Part shown: positions 39,824 through 49,024 of the stretch, one piece after another
Position numbering within the stretch: the stretch's first letter is position 1
How the letters are laid out: each line of letters opens with the position of its first letter
Assembly (NCBI GenBank): GCA_016709145.1
Contig: JADJEK010000006.1
Span: 294,963 to 358,962 of the forward strand
Length of the DNA stretch: 64,000 nt
Reading direction: 5' to 3'
Source of the DNA: Planctomycetota bacterium
GTDB lineage: Bacteria > Planctomycetota > B15-G4 > JADJEK01
Program-made: the position numbers and the translations under genes
The notes under the pieces: model-generated
What the model was told of the DNA's origin: nothing
What the model saw: only the letters and a program-made list of their open reading frames with translations
Databases searched by the model: none

Positions 39824-41866
39824 ATGAAGCGTCCCTATCGCGTCGTCCCGTTGGTGCTTTGCGCCCTCGTCCTGGTGTCGGGCTTGGCCGTCGCGCTCGG
39901 TCTCACCGACGCGCAGCGCAAGATCTGGGAACAGATCCTGCAAGCCAAGGAACTGGCCGACCTCGGCGAGATGGGCAAGATCGCCAAGAAGAACCTCGGC
40001 GAGATGGAAGCGATCTACGAAGAGTTCGAAGGCCAACTCACGTTCTCGGACAGCCTCGAGTCGTGGGAGGACCTGAAGCTCGTCGGCAACGCGATCGACG
40101 AAGCGACGGGGAACAACGTCAAGAAAGTCCGCATGGACGCGCTGGCCAAGATGTCGGCCGATCAGCGCGTCACACGCGCCGACCTGCGCAATCGCTATCT
40201 CGGCGCACGCGCGACGATGCAGGCCGCGCAGAAGGCGCGCGACAAGGCTTCGTTCGACGAGGCCATCAACATGTTGACGGACCTCGCCAACCAGTTCGGG
40301 ACGATCGGCGATTCCGAGTACCAGGCGTACTGCATCACGCTCGTCGGCGATGCCCATCGCGAGAACGAGAACAAGCTCGAAGCGGTCAAGGCCTACGACC
40401 TCGCCGATCAAGTGCTGACGAAGGCCGGGTATCGGAATTGGCTGTTCGTCGGCCAGGTCAAGCAGATCCGCGACGCGCTGAAGGCCGAAGGCTTCGATCC
40501 CAACGCGAAGCCCGGGGACGAGTCGATCCCGAAGGGCAACACCGCGTCGTCGTGGGCGAAGGATCCCGCGGGCGAGAAGTGGTCCGAGCCCGAACACTTG
40601 AAGGTCGTCGTCGCCGAAGACCTGCCGTACAAGTACACGACGCCCGCGTTCTCCTCGGGCGAGAACACCGCGATCTGGATGCGGTGGCCGATGAACGGCA
40701 ACGGTCCGGCCGACTTCGAAGAGCGGTTCAAGCCACTCGGCAATCAGATCAAGGTGCGCCGCGACGGACCGAAGTTGTTCGTCACCGTCGGTGAACAGAA
40801 GAAGCCGTTCGAGTTCACGTTGTCGCAGAAGCCGCAACTGTGCGAGATCAAGCGCGAGGTCAAGGACGTCGACGGCAACACGCAGACGTTCAAGTACGGA
40901 TTCCTGTTCGCGACCGGTGGTTCGCAGGAGAACCGCTTCGGCATGAGCCTGAACTCGTCCCCGAGCGCGACGCAGTACCTGATCCGCTACCACGCGGCGA
41001 CCATGTTGCGTGGCAAGGTGCTCGGGCAGGACATCACGATTTTCGACGACAACTCCAGCGGGTCGTTCGGTGACCCCGTGCGCGTCCGCGAGCCGACCAA
41101 CGTCGTGAACGACGAGTTCCTGTTCAACGACGCGATCATCTTCGGCAAGAGCAAGACCGCCGCGCCGTGGACCGAGTTCATGGAGGTCGACGGGAACTTC
41201 TACCGCCTCAAGCTCGACACGGACGCGATGACCGTCGTGACGCGCAAGCTCGAAGTCGACACCGGAACGGTCAAGCTGGCGTGGAAGGGCCCGGTCAAGC
41301 CCGAGTGCGTGATCATCGAAGAGACGCGCGAATTCAAGGGGGCGTACTTCGCGATCGGCAAGGACCCGATCACCGTGCCGGTCGGCTTGTACCGCATGGC
41401 CTACGGCATCATCCGCCAGGGCACGAAGATGACGCAGAAGAGCTGCCTCATGCTTCCCGGCAAGTTCGTGTCGTTCAAGGTCGAGAAGGGCAAGGAAGCG
41501 GTCGTCGAGCTCGGCGAGCCGTTCACATTCGACTTCAAGACCGAACCGCTCGGCAGCGGCGGTCTGCGCGTGATCGGCAAATCGGTGCTCGCGTACGGCA
41601 AGTCCGGCGAGCTCTACGCGCGCTTCTTCGACGAGCCGCCGACGCCGGACAAGGTCGTCATGCGCGTGAAGGGCGGCAGCCCGGTCGGCAAGACCACGCC
41701 GATGGCGAACGCGGTGTTCGCGGATTACCAAAAGGACGAGTGGTCGGCGTACCAGCCGCTCGACCTCGACTTGCCCGCCGCCGACGGCCAGACCTACGAA
41801 GTGCAGCTCAGTTTGAAGAAGCACCCGCTCCTCGGCGGCCCGATCAAATCCGAATGGCAGAACTGA
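39824..41866 (+). CDS. large exported protein of unknown function
   Basis: The 680-residue product starts with a signal peptide (MKRPYRVVPLVLCALVLVSG, then LAVALG) after a GGAG-containing leader. Residues about 25-210 are helical and TPR-like (LADLGEMGKIAKKNLGEMEA; ITLVGDAHRENENKLEAVKA). Residues about 250-680 are mostly beta-rich, with LPYKYTTPAFSSGENTAIWM, FEFTLSQKPQLCEIKREV and LYRMAYGIIRQGTKMTQKSC. I do not recognise a family. No enzyme motif or TM segment is visible beyond the signal. It has its own promoter-like site and is followed by serS after 75 bp. Confidence 0.7.
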   Translation: MKRPYRVVPLVLCALVLVSGLAVALGLTDAQRKIWEQILQAKELADLGEMGKIAKKNLGEMEAIYEEFEGQLTFSDSLESWEDLKLVGNAIDEATGNNVKKVRMDALAKMSADQRVTRADLRNRYLGARATMQAAQKARDKASFDEAINMLTDLANQFGTIGDSEYQAYCITLVGDAHRENENKLEAVKAYDLADQVLTKAGYRNWLFVGQVKQIRDALKAEGFDPNAKPGDESIPKGNTASSWAKDPAGEKWSEPEHLKVVVAEDLPYKYTTPAFSSGENTAIWMRWPMNGNGPADFEERFKPLGNQIKVRRDGPKLFVTVGEQKKPFEFTLSQKPQLCEIKREVKDVDGNTQTFKYGFLFATGGSQENRFGMSLNSSPSATQYLIRYHAATMLRGKVLGQDITIFDDNSSGSFGDPVRVREPTNVVNDEFLFNDAIIFGKSKTAAPWTEFMEVDGNFYRLKLDTDAMTVVTRKLEVDTGTVKLAWKGPVKPECVIIEETREFKGAYFAIGKDPITVPVGLYRMAYGIIRQGTKMTQKSCLMLPGKFVSFKVEKGKEAVVELGEPFTFDFKTEPLGSGGLRVIGKSVLAYGKSGELYARFFDEPPTPDKVVMRVKGGSPVGKTTPMANAVFADYQKDEWSAYQPLDLDLPAADGQTYEVQLSLKKHPLLGGPIKSEWQN

Positions 41867-41941
41867 CGGGACGCCGCACCGCGCGCGATCCGCGTTCGTT
41901 GATGGAAGGTCGCGACGGTCGACGTCGTCGCGAACGGTTCG

Positions 41942-43213
41942 ATGCTCGATCTCCGCTACATCCGTGAACACGCCGACGAAGTCCGCGAGGGCGCGCGCAA
42001 GAAGCGCATCCCGATCGAACTCGACAAGTTGCTCGCTCTCGACGAAGAGTCGCGCAAGCTGACGTTCCGCGCCGACGAGATCCGCGCCGAGATCAACCGT
42101 CGCAGCAAGGAGATCGGCAAGCTGCCGCCGGAGGAGCGCTCGAAGTCCGGCGCCGACGTCAATCGGCTGAAGGACGAGCTGAAGGGTGCGGAGGAGCGAT
42201 TGCGCGTGCTGGTCGACGAGATCAAGCCGCTGCACCTGTCGATCCCGAACGTGCCTTCGAAGCTCGTTCCCGAAGGCAAGGACGACACCGAGAACGTCGA
42301 AGTCCGCCGCGAAGGCGTCGTTCCGCAGTTCGCGTTCAAGCCGAAGGACCACGTCGAACTCGGCGAGTCGCTCGGGATCCTCGACATCGAACGTGGTGTG
42401 AAGGTCGCGGGAACGCGCAACTACTTCCTGAAGGGCGACGGCGCGCTGCTCGAGCGCGCGGTGCTGAATCTCGCGATCGACACGATGATGGCGCGTGGCT
42501 TCACGCTGTTGTCGGTGCCCGTGCTCGTGCGTTATCCCGCGATGGAAGGCACCGCGTACTTCCCGGGCGGCGAAGAGCAGGCCTATCACTGCGAGAAGGA
42601 CGACCTGTTCCTCGCCGGCACGGCCGAAGTTCCGGTGACGTCGTTCCACTCGGACGAAGTCCTCTCCGAAACGGAGTTGCCGAAGAAGTACGTGGCGTGG
42701 TCGTACTGCTTCCGACGCGAGGCCGGCGCCGCGGGCAAGGACACGCGCGGCATCTACCGCATCCACCAGTTCCAGAAGGTCGAGCAGGTGATCATCGCGC
42801 CCGCCGACCCCGACGTGTCCGAGCGTTTCCACCAGGAGATCGTCGGCAACGCCGAAGCGGTGCTGCGCGCGCTCGAGTTGCCGTATCGAATCGTCGAAGT
42901 CTGCGGCGGCGATCTCGGCTTGTCACAGATCCGCAAATACGACATCGAGACCTGGATGCCATCGCGTGAGCGCTACAGCGAGACGCACAGCGCCTCGATG
43001 TTCTACGACTACCAGGCGCGTCGACTGAAGCTGCGATACAAGGACGCCAAGGCCGGCATGAAGTTCTGCTACACGCTGAACAACACCGTCATCGCGTCAC
43101 CGCGCATCCTGATCCCGCTGCTCGAGTGCCATCAACAGGCGGACGGCTCGGTCCGGATCCCGCAAGCGCTGCGCAGCTATCTCGGTGGCCGCGACGTGTT
43201 GAAGCCGGCCTGA
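41942..43213 (+). CDS. serS: seryl-tRNA synthetase
   Basis: SerS charges tRNA-Ser (and tRNA-Sec, relevant given the selenoprotein at 10802). The 423-residue class II synthetase has an N-terminal coiled-coil arm (about 30-105) that grips the long variable arm. Its catalytic core shows motif 2 RREAGAAGKDTRGIYRIHQF and FQKVEQV, LAGTAEVPVTSFH, and the motif 3 region NNTVIASPRILIPLLE. Its end is followed by a terminator hairpin shared with the convergent gsp cluster. Confidence 0.97.
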   Translation: MLDLRYIREHADEVREGARKKRIPIELDKLLALDEESRKLTFRADEIRAEINRRSKEIGKLPPEERSKSGADVNRLKDELKGAEERLRVLVDEIKPLHLSIPNVPSKLVPEGKDDTENVEVRREGVVPQFAFKPKDHVELGESLGILDIERGVKVAGTRNYFLKGDGALLERAVLNLAIDTMMARGFTLLSVPVLVRYPAMEGTAYFPGGEEQAYHCEKDDLFLAGTAEVPVTSFHSDEVLSETELPKKYVAWSYCFRREAGAAGKDTRGIYRIHQFQKVEQVIIAPADPDVSERFHQEIVGNAEAVLRALELPYRIVEVCGGDLGLSQIRKYDIETWMPSRERYSETHSASMFYDYQARRLKLRYKDAKAGMKFCYTLNNTVIASPRILIPLLECHQQADGSVRIPQALRSYLGGRDVLKPA

Positions 43214-43240
43214 GCGACACGGAGATTTCGAAGGTCGCAC

Positions 43241-43292
43241 GAACGCGAGCGCCCCGCGCGAACCGAGGTTCGCGCGGGGCGCTCGTGCGTTC
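43241..43292. terminator. long GC hairpin between convergent serS and gspJ
   Basis: GAACGCGAGCGCCCCGCGCG onward pairs with GGTTCGCGCGGGGCGCTCG around a GAG loop, about 20 bp almost perfect. It lies 28 bp after the serS stop and 27 bp from the gspJ stop, so it can serve both. No T-tract. Confidence 0.7.
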
Positions 43293-43318
43293 AGGATCGT
43301 GCGACGGGGGAGTCGAGG

Positions 43319-44302
43319 CTACTTGCCGCCGCCGCCGCTACCGCTCTTGCCACCGAGGCCGCCGAAGATGTCGTCGAGGCCGCCTCCCTTACCACCTTTG
43401 CCACCTTTGCCCTTCCCGCCCTTGCCACCCTTCCCACCCTTCCCGCTTCCAAACGTGGTCTTGCCCATCCCGTCCGTGCCCTTGCCGCCCTTGCCTTCGT
43501 CGTCCTTGTCCTTCGCGCCGCTGCCGAGTTCACCGTCGTCGTCTTCGGTGACGCCGAGCGCGGGGACCTTCGGTCGGACGGCCAGCGTGAGCGGCATCGA
43601 TTGGTTGAACACGATCCAGCGCGTGAACGTGTGCGTGTGGCGCTCGGGCTCACCCGACGCATAGCCCGCCACGGCGCTCGGGTCGACTTCCATCGACAGC
43701 GTCACTTCGATCGCGGCTGGCAGGCTCTTCTCTTTCGCGGGATCCCAGTCGTCGAACTTCTCGGCGTCCTCGCCGAGTTCGCGGTAGTAGACGACGTTGA
43801 ACCCCGTGATGCGGCGATACAGCGGCGAACCCTTCGCGCCCTTCAGCGGATCGTCGTCGACGAAGAAGTCCTCGCCGCGCCACAGCAGCAAGAAGTCCGA
43901 GTTCTCGGGGTTCTGCGACAGGCCGTAACTGATCTCGTTGACGCTGGCGAAGATCGACTTGTCGTCTTCGATCCACGCCGTGGTCGACGGTACCTGCGAG
44001 ACGAACGAGAGCTTGTCGGCGTCCATGCCGCCGATGCGGAGGTTCTCGCCGCGCAGCAAGCTCTTGCCGTGGATGTTGTAGGCGAACAGACCACGCAGAT
44101 CGTGCTCGACCTGGTCGAGCAGGATCGGGCCGACCTTCGATCCCGACACGCGCAGGTTGACGTCACGGCTGATCTTGAGCGTGCTGTAGAGCGTGCCGTA
44201 GATCGTGGCCATCATGAAGCCGACGATGCCGAGCACGACGAGCATCTCGACCATCGTGAAGCCGCGTGAGTTCGGCGCGGGCTGACGGGTTCGCGGAGTC
44301 AT
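43319..44302 (-). CDS. gspJ: type II secretion pseudopilin GspJ-like, with a Gly/Lys-rich tail
   Basis: A minor pseudopilin of the type II secretion pseudopilus. ATG 44302 gives MTPRTRQPAPNSR then GFTMVEMLVVLGIVGFMMAT, the prepilin cleavage site and helix. The globular part (about 40-245) matches GspJ in position and size. The last 60 residues or so are low complexity (GKGGKGGKGGKGKGGKGGKG, with LDDIFGG), unusual for the family. It overlaps the gspI stop and is the last gene of the cluster. Confidence 0.8.
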   Translation of the reverse strand: MTPRTRQPAPNSRGFTMVEMLVVLGIVGFMMATIYGTLYSTLKISRDVNLRVSGSKVGPILLDQVEHDLRGLFAYNIHGKSLLRGENLRIGGMDADKLSFVSQVPSTTAWIEDDKSIFASVNEISYGLSQNPENSDFLLLWRGEDFFVDDDPLKGAKGSPLYRRITGFNVVYYRELGEDAEKFDDWDPAKEKSLPAAIEVTLSMEVDPSAVAGYASGEPERHTHTFTRWIVFNQSMPLTLAVRPKVPALGVTEDDDGELGSGAKDKDDEGKGGKGTDGMGKTTFGSGKGGKGGKGGKGKGGKGGKGGGLDDIFGGLGGKSGSGGGGK

Positions 44303-44859
44303 CAGTTCTTTCCCTTCGACAGGCCCTTGTCGCCGTACTTGTCCGGCAGCGGGGGCATGAGGGTTTCGATCTTCAACTGCAGCATCTCGTCGGGCTTGCC
44401 GAAGTTCGGGTACTTGATCGTCAGGTGCACGCGACGCAGGTTGTATTCGGACGTGTCGTCTTCGTCTTCTTCGTTCGGATCGGTCGCGTCGGCGGGTTTG
44501 TAGGTCGCGTCGTCCTGGTCCTTGTTCTTGTACTTCTTGTTCTTGTCGGCCTGGTCTTCTTCTTTTTCGCCGGTGACGATGTTCTCGAGGGTGATCTCGG
44601 CCTCGTACGAGAAGCCGGGATAGTTGTCGAACTGTCCGGACAGCGGACTGATGCCGCGGAACTCGATTTCGGACAGCAACTGGCGCGCGAGCGAGGTCGC
44701 GATGTTGTTGTTGCGCGCGGCGTACGCCGAGATCGTGGCCTTCTCGCGGATCTCGAGCATCGGGAAGATCGCGATCGCGACCACCATCAGCGCGACCGTG
44801 ACCTCGAGGATCGTCATGCCGACGTCGAAGCGTCGGCGAGCGCGGCACTCAGAACACAT
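44302..44859 (-). CDS. gspI: type II secretion pseudopilin GspI-like, with a charged insertion
   Basis: The 185-residue product starts MCSECRARRRFDV then GMTILEVTVALMVVAIAIFP, a prepilin cleavage site whose Glu at +5 is kept. GspI, J and K cap the pseudopilus tip. Residues about 100-145 are a Lys/Asp/Glu-rich insertion (ADKNKKYKNKDQDD; DPNEEDEDD) not usual in GspI. The start is ATG 44859; a GTG at 44865 is also possible. Both overlap the end of gspH. No gspK is seen. Confidence 0.78.
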   Translation of the reverse strand: MCSECRARRRFDVGMTILEVTVALMVVAIAIFPMLEIREKATISAYAARNNNIATSLARQLLSEIEFRGISPLSGQFDNYPGFSYEAEITLENIVTGEKEEDQADKNKKYKNKDQDDATYKPADATDPNEEDEDDTSEYNLRRVHLTIKYPNFGKPDEMLQLKIETLMPPLPDKYGDKGLSKGKN

Positions 44860-45409
44860 TGTCACCCGCCACTTCCGGCTGGAGATTGCCGTCGACCACG
44901 TCGACCAAGCCGAGGATCGAACGCGTCACGATCGAGTACACGACGTCGGATTCTTCTTTGGTCAGGTGCACGATGTGCCCGGTCGCGACGCCGCGCGGCT
45001 CGAACGTCATCGTCACGATGCCGTTGTCGATCGGATCGCTCTCGCCGATCAGGATGTCCTTGATGCGGATCGTGTCCGGCAGCAACTCCCAATCGAACAC
45101 CACCGTCTCGCCTTCGCCGATGATCGTCTTGCCGTCCTCCTCGGACAGCTCGAACGGCACGTAGTAGCGGTAGCGGCCTTGCTCGATGTCGTACTGGAAG
45201 TGGATCGCGAGGCCCGACACGATCGCGTAGTTGCGGGCCTGTTCGATGCGCGACGCGAGTTCGCGGCTCGCCGACTTGATGCGCGACGACGGCACGAACG
45301 CGTCCATCTTGAAGAAGATCAGCCCGAAGCAGAGGCCGAGCAGCCCGATCACGACCACGAGCTCGAGCAGAGTGAATCCGCGCGGGCGTCGAGACGGTGT
45401 CGTGGTCAT
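44849..45409 (-). CDS. gspH: type II secretion pseudopilin GspH-like
   Basis: The 186-residue minor pseudopilin starts MTTTPSRRPR then GFTLLELVVVIGLLGLCFGL, a prepilin site. Its globular part has ASRELASRIEQARNYAIVSG, the helix-to-strand region typical of GspH/FimT. It sits between gspG and gspI, as in other gsp operons. The reading frame overlaps gspI by a few codons, so translation is coupled. Confidence 0.82.
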   Translation of the reverse strand: MTTTPSRRPRGFTLLELVVVIGLLGLCFGLIFFKMDAFVPSSRIKSASRELASRIEQARNYAIVSGLAIHFQYDIEQGRYRYYVPFELSEEDGKTIIGEGETVVFDWELLPDTIRIKDILIGESDPIDNGIVTMTFEPRGVATGHIVHLTKEESDVVYSIVTRSILGLVDVVDGNLQPEVAGDNVF

Positions 45410-45470
45410 GGCAAGTCCTCGGATGGGGGGCGCGAGCGACGACGAGCCGCCGCGCGGTGGGGCGGTGCTC

Positions 45471-45911
45471 CTACTGGTCGTCCTTCTTGTTCATCGTCTT
45501 GTCGTCGATGTCGGCGTCTTCGCCCTCGCCGCCCAGGATGCCGTCGGCGCCGTAGCAGATGATCGTGTACTTGCTGTTGCTCTCGCGCTGATAGACGTAC
45601 GGGTTGCCCCACGGGTCGGACAGCTCGTTGCCTTCTTCGATGTAGGTCTCGTTGAAGTTCTTCGGGTCCGGCTGCGTGAGTTGGTCGAGCGAGTCGGGCA
45701 ACACGTTGTGCACCGTGCGGTACGACGTGATCGCTTCCTTGATCGCCTTGATGTCGGACTTCGCCTTCGTCTCACGGCCACGCGCGAGGATCGGCACGAC
45801 GTTCGTCGCGACCAGGGTCGCGAGGATGCCGAGGATCGCGATCACGACCATCAACTCCATCAAGCTGAAGCCGCGGTGGCGCCGGGTGGAACGGGGGAGC
45901 GGAGCGGACAT
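45471..45911 (-). CDS. gspG: type II secretion major pseudopilin GspG
   Basis: GspG forms the pseudopilus shaft. The 146-residue product starts MSAPLPRSTRRHR then GFSLMELMVVIAILGILATL, has the GspG core KSDIKAIKEAITSYRTVHNV, then LPDSLDQL, and the DPWGNPYVYQRE strand typical of the family. The C terminus ends in an acidic, Asp-rich stretch (GGEGEDADIDDK), in line with the calcium site near the GspG C terminus. GGAGG lies 5-6 nt before ATG 45911. Confidence 0.93.
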   Translation of the reverse strand: MSAPLPRSTRRHRGFSLMELMVVIAILGILATLVATNVVPILARGRETKAKSDIKAIKEAITSYRTVHNVLPDSLDQLTQPDPKNFNETYIEEGNELSDPWGNPYVYQRESNSKYTIICYGADGILGGEGEDADIDDKTMNKKDDQ

Positions 45912-45991
45912 CGAAACCTCCTGGATCACAAGAACTTGCGTTGCCTTGGCGGCGCGGCGCGTGGACGCAGCCGGGATCAGAGTGTAGCCCA

Positions 45992-47206
45992 TCAGACGTT
46001 CGAGAGCTGGAGCATCGGCAGCAGGATGGCGATGACGATGAACGCGACCACGCCGGCCATCGACAGAATGAGCACCGGCTCGAGAGCCGCCGTCATCTTC
46101 TGGACCGCGAGATCGACCTCTTCGTCGTACGCCTCGGACAAGCGATCGAGGATCTCCTCGAGCCGACCCGACTGCTCGCCGATCGAGACCATGTAGCCCA
46201 CGGCGGGCGGGAAGATCTTGCTCGCCTTGAGAGGCGACGAGATGTCCGCGCCTTCCATGATTCGGTTGTGCACGTCGTCGAGTACGCCGGCGAACACCGA
46301 GTTGTTGACGACGTTCTTCACGATCAACAGACATTCGAGCACCGGGACGCCGGACTTGAGCAGCGTCGAGAACGTCGTCGAGAACCGCGAGATCGCTTGC
46401 TTCGTGAACAGTTCGCCGAAGATCGGCATGCGCAGCGTGAAGCCGTCGATCGCGTAGCGCCCTTTCGGCGAGCGCCGCAGGGCGCCGAACGTCAGCGACA
46501 CCGCGAAGAACCCGAGCACGAGCAGGTACCAGTAGTTGGCGAGGAAGTTCGAGGCCGCGATCAGGATCATCGTGGGGATGGGGAGGTCCTGCCCACGCGC
46601 CTTGATCAGCGTGACGATCTTCGGCACCACGAAGATCATCAAGATCGTGACGACGATCACGCCGACGCCGACCATGATCATCGGGTACATGAGCGCCGCG
46701 CCGACCTTGTTGCGGACGCGGCCCTGCTTGATCAGGAAGTCCGACAAGCGCTTCAACACGACGTCGACGTTGCCGGCCGCTTCGCCGGCCTTGACCATGT
46801 TCACGTAGAGGTCGTCGAAGTACTGCGGGTAGTTGCCCATCGCTTCGGCGAGCGACGAACCACCCGAGATCTTCTCGCGCACGGTGCGGAACACGGCCTC
46901 GAGGTCACGGTTCTGGATCTGCTCGGACAGCGCGCGCAGCGCGTCGGCCATCGGGATGCCCGATTCGAGCAGCGTCGCGAACTGGCGCGTCACGATGGCG
47001 AGCTCGCCGATCTTCTTCTTGCGCTTGAAGAAGCCCGAGAACGAGAACTTCGACGGTTCGTCGACCGAGTCGATCTCGCGCAGCGAGACGACGTGGACGT
47101 TGTCCTTGCGCAGCTTCTCGCGCGCCTCGCGCGCGGTGTCCGCGTCGCAGATGCCGGTGCGGCTCTCGCCGTTGGGAGTGAATGCCTTGTACTCGTAGAC
47201 CGGCAT
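45992..47206 (-). CDS. gspF: type II secretion inner-membrane protein GspF
   Basis: GspF is the polytopic platform of the secretion machine. The 404-residue length is typical. It has two repeated GspF domains (FATLLESGIPMADALRALSE at about 75; FSTLLKSGVPVLECLLIVK at about 278), each followed by TM helices, and a final TM segment (ILSMAGVVAFIVIAILLPML). The MPVYEYKAF start is shared by the family. It lies between gspE and gspG. Confidence 0.95.
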   Translation of the reverse strand: MPVYEYKAFTPNGESRTGICDADTAREAREKLRKDNVHVVSLREIDSVDEPSKFSFSGFFKRKKKIGELAIVTRQFATLLESGIPMADALRALSEQIQNRDLEAVFRTVREKISGGSSLAEAMGNYPQYFDDLYVNMVKAGEAAGNVDVVLKRLSDFLIKQGRVRNKVGAALMYPMIMVGVGVIVVTILMIFVVPKIVTLIKARGQDLPIPTMILIAASNFLANYWYLLVLGFFAVSLTFGALRRSPKGRYAIDGFTLRMPIFGELFTKQAISRFSTTFSTLLKSGVPVLECLLIVKNVVNNSVFAGVLDDVHNRIMEGADISSPLKASKIFPPAVGYMVSIGEQSGRLEEILDRLSEAYDEEVDLAVQKMTAALEPVLILSMAGVVAFIVIAILLPMLQLSNV

Positions 47207-47277
47207 CGTGCGGTGTCCTCTCGCTCGGGCGATCGGACGGAACCGTCACCGGTTCCTTCCCTCGCCCGCACACTTCT

Positions 47278-48993
47278 TCAGGCGCCGTCAAGTTGCGTGA
47301 CGCGCATGACCTCGTCGATCGTCGTCATGCCGCGCACGACCTTCGCGAGGCCGTCCATGCGCAGCGTGTTGAGCGCACCGCGCTCCATGGCCGAGCGCTT
47401 GATGACCGTCGCGCTCGAACGATCCATGATCTGGTCCTTCATCACGTCGTCGATCGGCAGCATCTCGTAGATGGCCGTGCGGTCGACGTAGCCCGAGTTG
47501 AAGCAGTAGTCGCAGCCCTTGCCGACCGCGACCTTGCCGTCCTTCAACTTGTCGAGCTTGATGCCCGAGTCGACGAGCTTCTTCGACAGCACCGAGTCGG
47601 GCGTGACCCACATCTTGCACTTGGGGCAGATCAAGCGGACCAGGCGTTGTGCGATGACGAGCAACACCGACGACGAGACCAGGTACGGCTCGATGCCGAT
47701 GTCGAGGAGACGCGTGACCGACGACGGCGAGTCGTTGGTGTGGACGGTCGAGAACACGAGGTGGCCGGTCAGTGCGGCGCGGATCGAGATCTCGGCCGTT
47801 TCGCGGTCGCGGATCTCGCCGACGAACATGACGTCGGGGTCCTGCCGCAAGAACGAGCGCAGACCGGCGGCGAAGGTCAGGCCCTTCTTCACGTTGACCT
47901 GGACCTGCGAGACGCCGTCGAGGTTGTATTCGATCGGATCTTCGATGGTCAGGATGTTCTTCTCGGTCGCGTTCATCTCCGACATCGCCGCGTACAGCGT
48001 CGTCGTCTTGCCCGAGCCGGTGGGGCCGGTGACGAGGATGATGCCGTGCGTGTACTGGATGTACTTGCGGAAGATCTCGAGGCTGTCCTGCTCCATGCCG
48101 ATCTCGGCCAGCCGGTAGACCTTCGTCGACTTGTCGAGCAAGCGCAGCACGATGCGTTCACCGGACGAAGTCGGCACGCTCGAAACGCGCACGTCGACTT
48201 CGCCTTCACCGAGTCGCAGTGATGCGCGACCGTCCTGAGGGAGACGGCGTTCGGCGATGTCCATCTTCGCCATGATCTTGATGCGCGAGATGATCGCTTC
48301 CTGGACCTTCTTCGGCGCCGACTCCATGTCGTAGAGGATGCCGTCGACGCGGAAGCGGATCTGCAGGCGGTCCGGCTTCGGTTGGAGGTGCACGTCGGAC
48401 GCGCGCATCTTCAGCGCGTTGAACAGGATCATGTTCACGAGCTTGATGATCGGCGCCTTGTTGGCGACGTTCAGCAAGTCCTCGCCCTCTTCGACCTCGG
48501 CCGCCAGCGAGTTGATGTCTTCGGTGCCGATGTCGGTCAGCGCCTCGCCGACGACGTCGCTCTTCGCCTTGTAAGCGCGGTTCACGAGCGAGGTGATCTC
48601 GGCCTTCGGCGCCAGCACGACGTCGAGCTCGCGCCCGATCATCGTCGACAGTTCGTCGATCGGATGCACGTCGAGCGGCGCGCAGCACGCGACGCGCGCG
48701 GAGCCGTCTTCGGTCAGGCCGAGTCCGACGAGGTTGTAGTTGCGCGCGTACTGGACCGGGACCGCGTCGACGAAGTCCTTCGGCACGTTCTCGTCGCGCA
48801 GATCGCCGCGGTACTCGTAGCCCATGACGTCGGCGAGGATCTTCAGGATCTCCGCCTCGGACAGGTAGCCCTTCTGCAGAACGAGCCGATCGGCCGTCTG
48901 CCCGGTCTCCGCCTCGAGCTTCTGGATCTCGCGGACGCGATCTTCGGTGAGGCTCGCCGCCTCGGTCAGTCGTTGCAGGATCGTGGAGTGCAC
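47278..48993 (-). CDS. gspE: type II secretion ATPase GspE
   Basis: GspE powers pseudopilus assembly. The 571-residue product has an N-terminal GspE/PilB domain (TEDRVREIQKLEAETGQTAD), the Asp box and His-box region ASDVHLQPKPDRLQIRFR, Walker A VTGPTGSGKTTTLYA (about 320-334), ILTIEDPIEY and LRQDPDVMFVGEIRDRETAE (Walker B). A zinc site CPKC...CDYC lies near the C terminus. The RxxVDG region (RFRVDGIL) is intact. It sits between gspD and gspF. Confidence 0.96.
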   Translation of the reverse strand: MHSTILQRLTEAASLTEDRVREIQKLEAETGQTADRLVLQKGYLSEAEILKILADVMGYEYRGDLRDENVPKDFVDAVPVQYARNYNLVGLGLTEDGSARVACCAPLDVHPIDELSTMIGRELDVVLAPKAEITSLVNRAYKAKSDVVGEALTDIGTEDINSLAAEVEEGEDLLNVANKAPIIKLVNMILFNALKMRASDVHLQPKPDRLQIRFRVDGILYDMESAPKKVQEAIISRIKIMAKMDIAERRLPQDGRASLRLGEGEVDVRVSSVPTSSGERIVLRLLDKSTKVYRLAEIGMEQDSLEIFRKYIQYTHGIILVTGPTGSGKTTTLYAAMSEMNATEKNILTIEDPIEYNLDGVSQVQVNVKKGLTFAAGLRSFLRQDPDVMFVGEIRDRETAEISIRAALTGHLVFSTVHTNDSPSSVTRLLDIGIEPYLVSSSVLLVIAQRLVRLICPKCKMWVTPDSVLSKKLVDSGIKLDKLKDGKVAVGKGCDYCFNSGYVDRTAIYEMLPIDDVMKDQIMDRSSATVIKRSAMERGALNTLRMDGLAKVVRGMTTIDEVMRVTQLDGA

Positions 48994-49024
48994 GCCGCGT
49001 CCTCCTCGAGATTCGTTGCGTTCG

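Noticed and set aside
41867..41941. T-box leader before serS
   Set aside because: The 75-bp gap is too short and has no T-box sequence.
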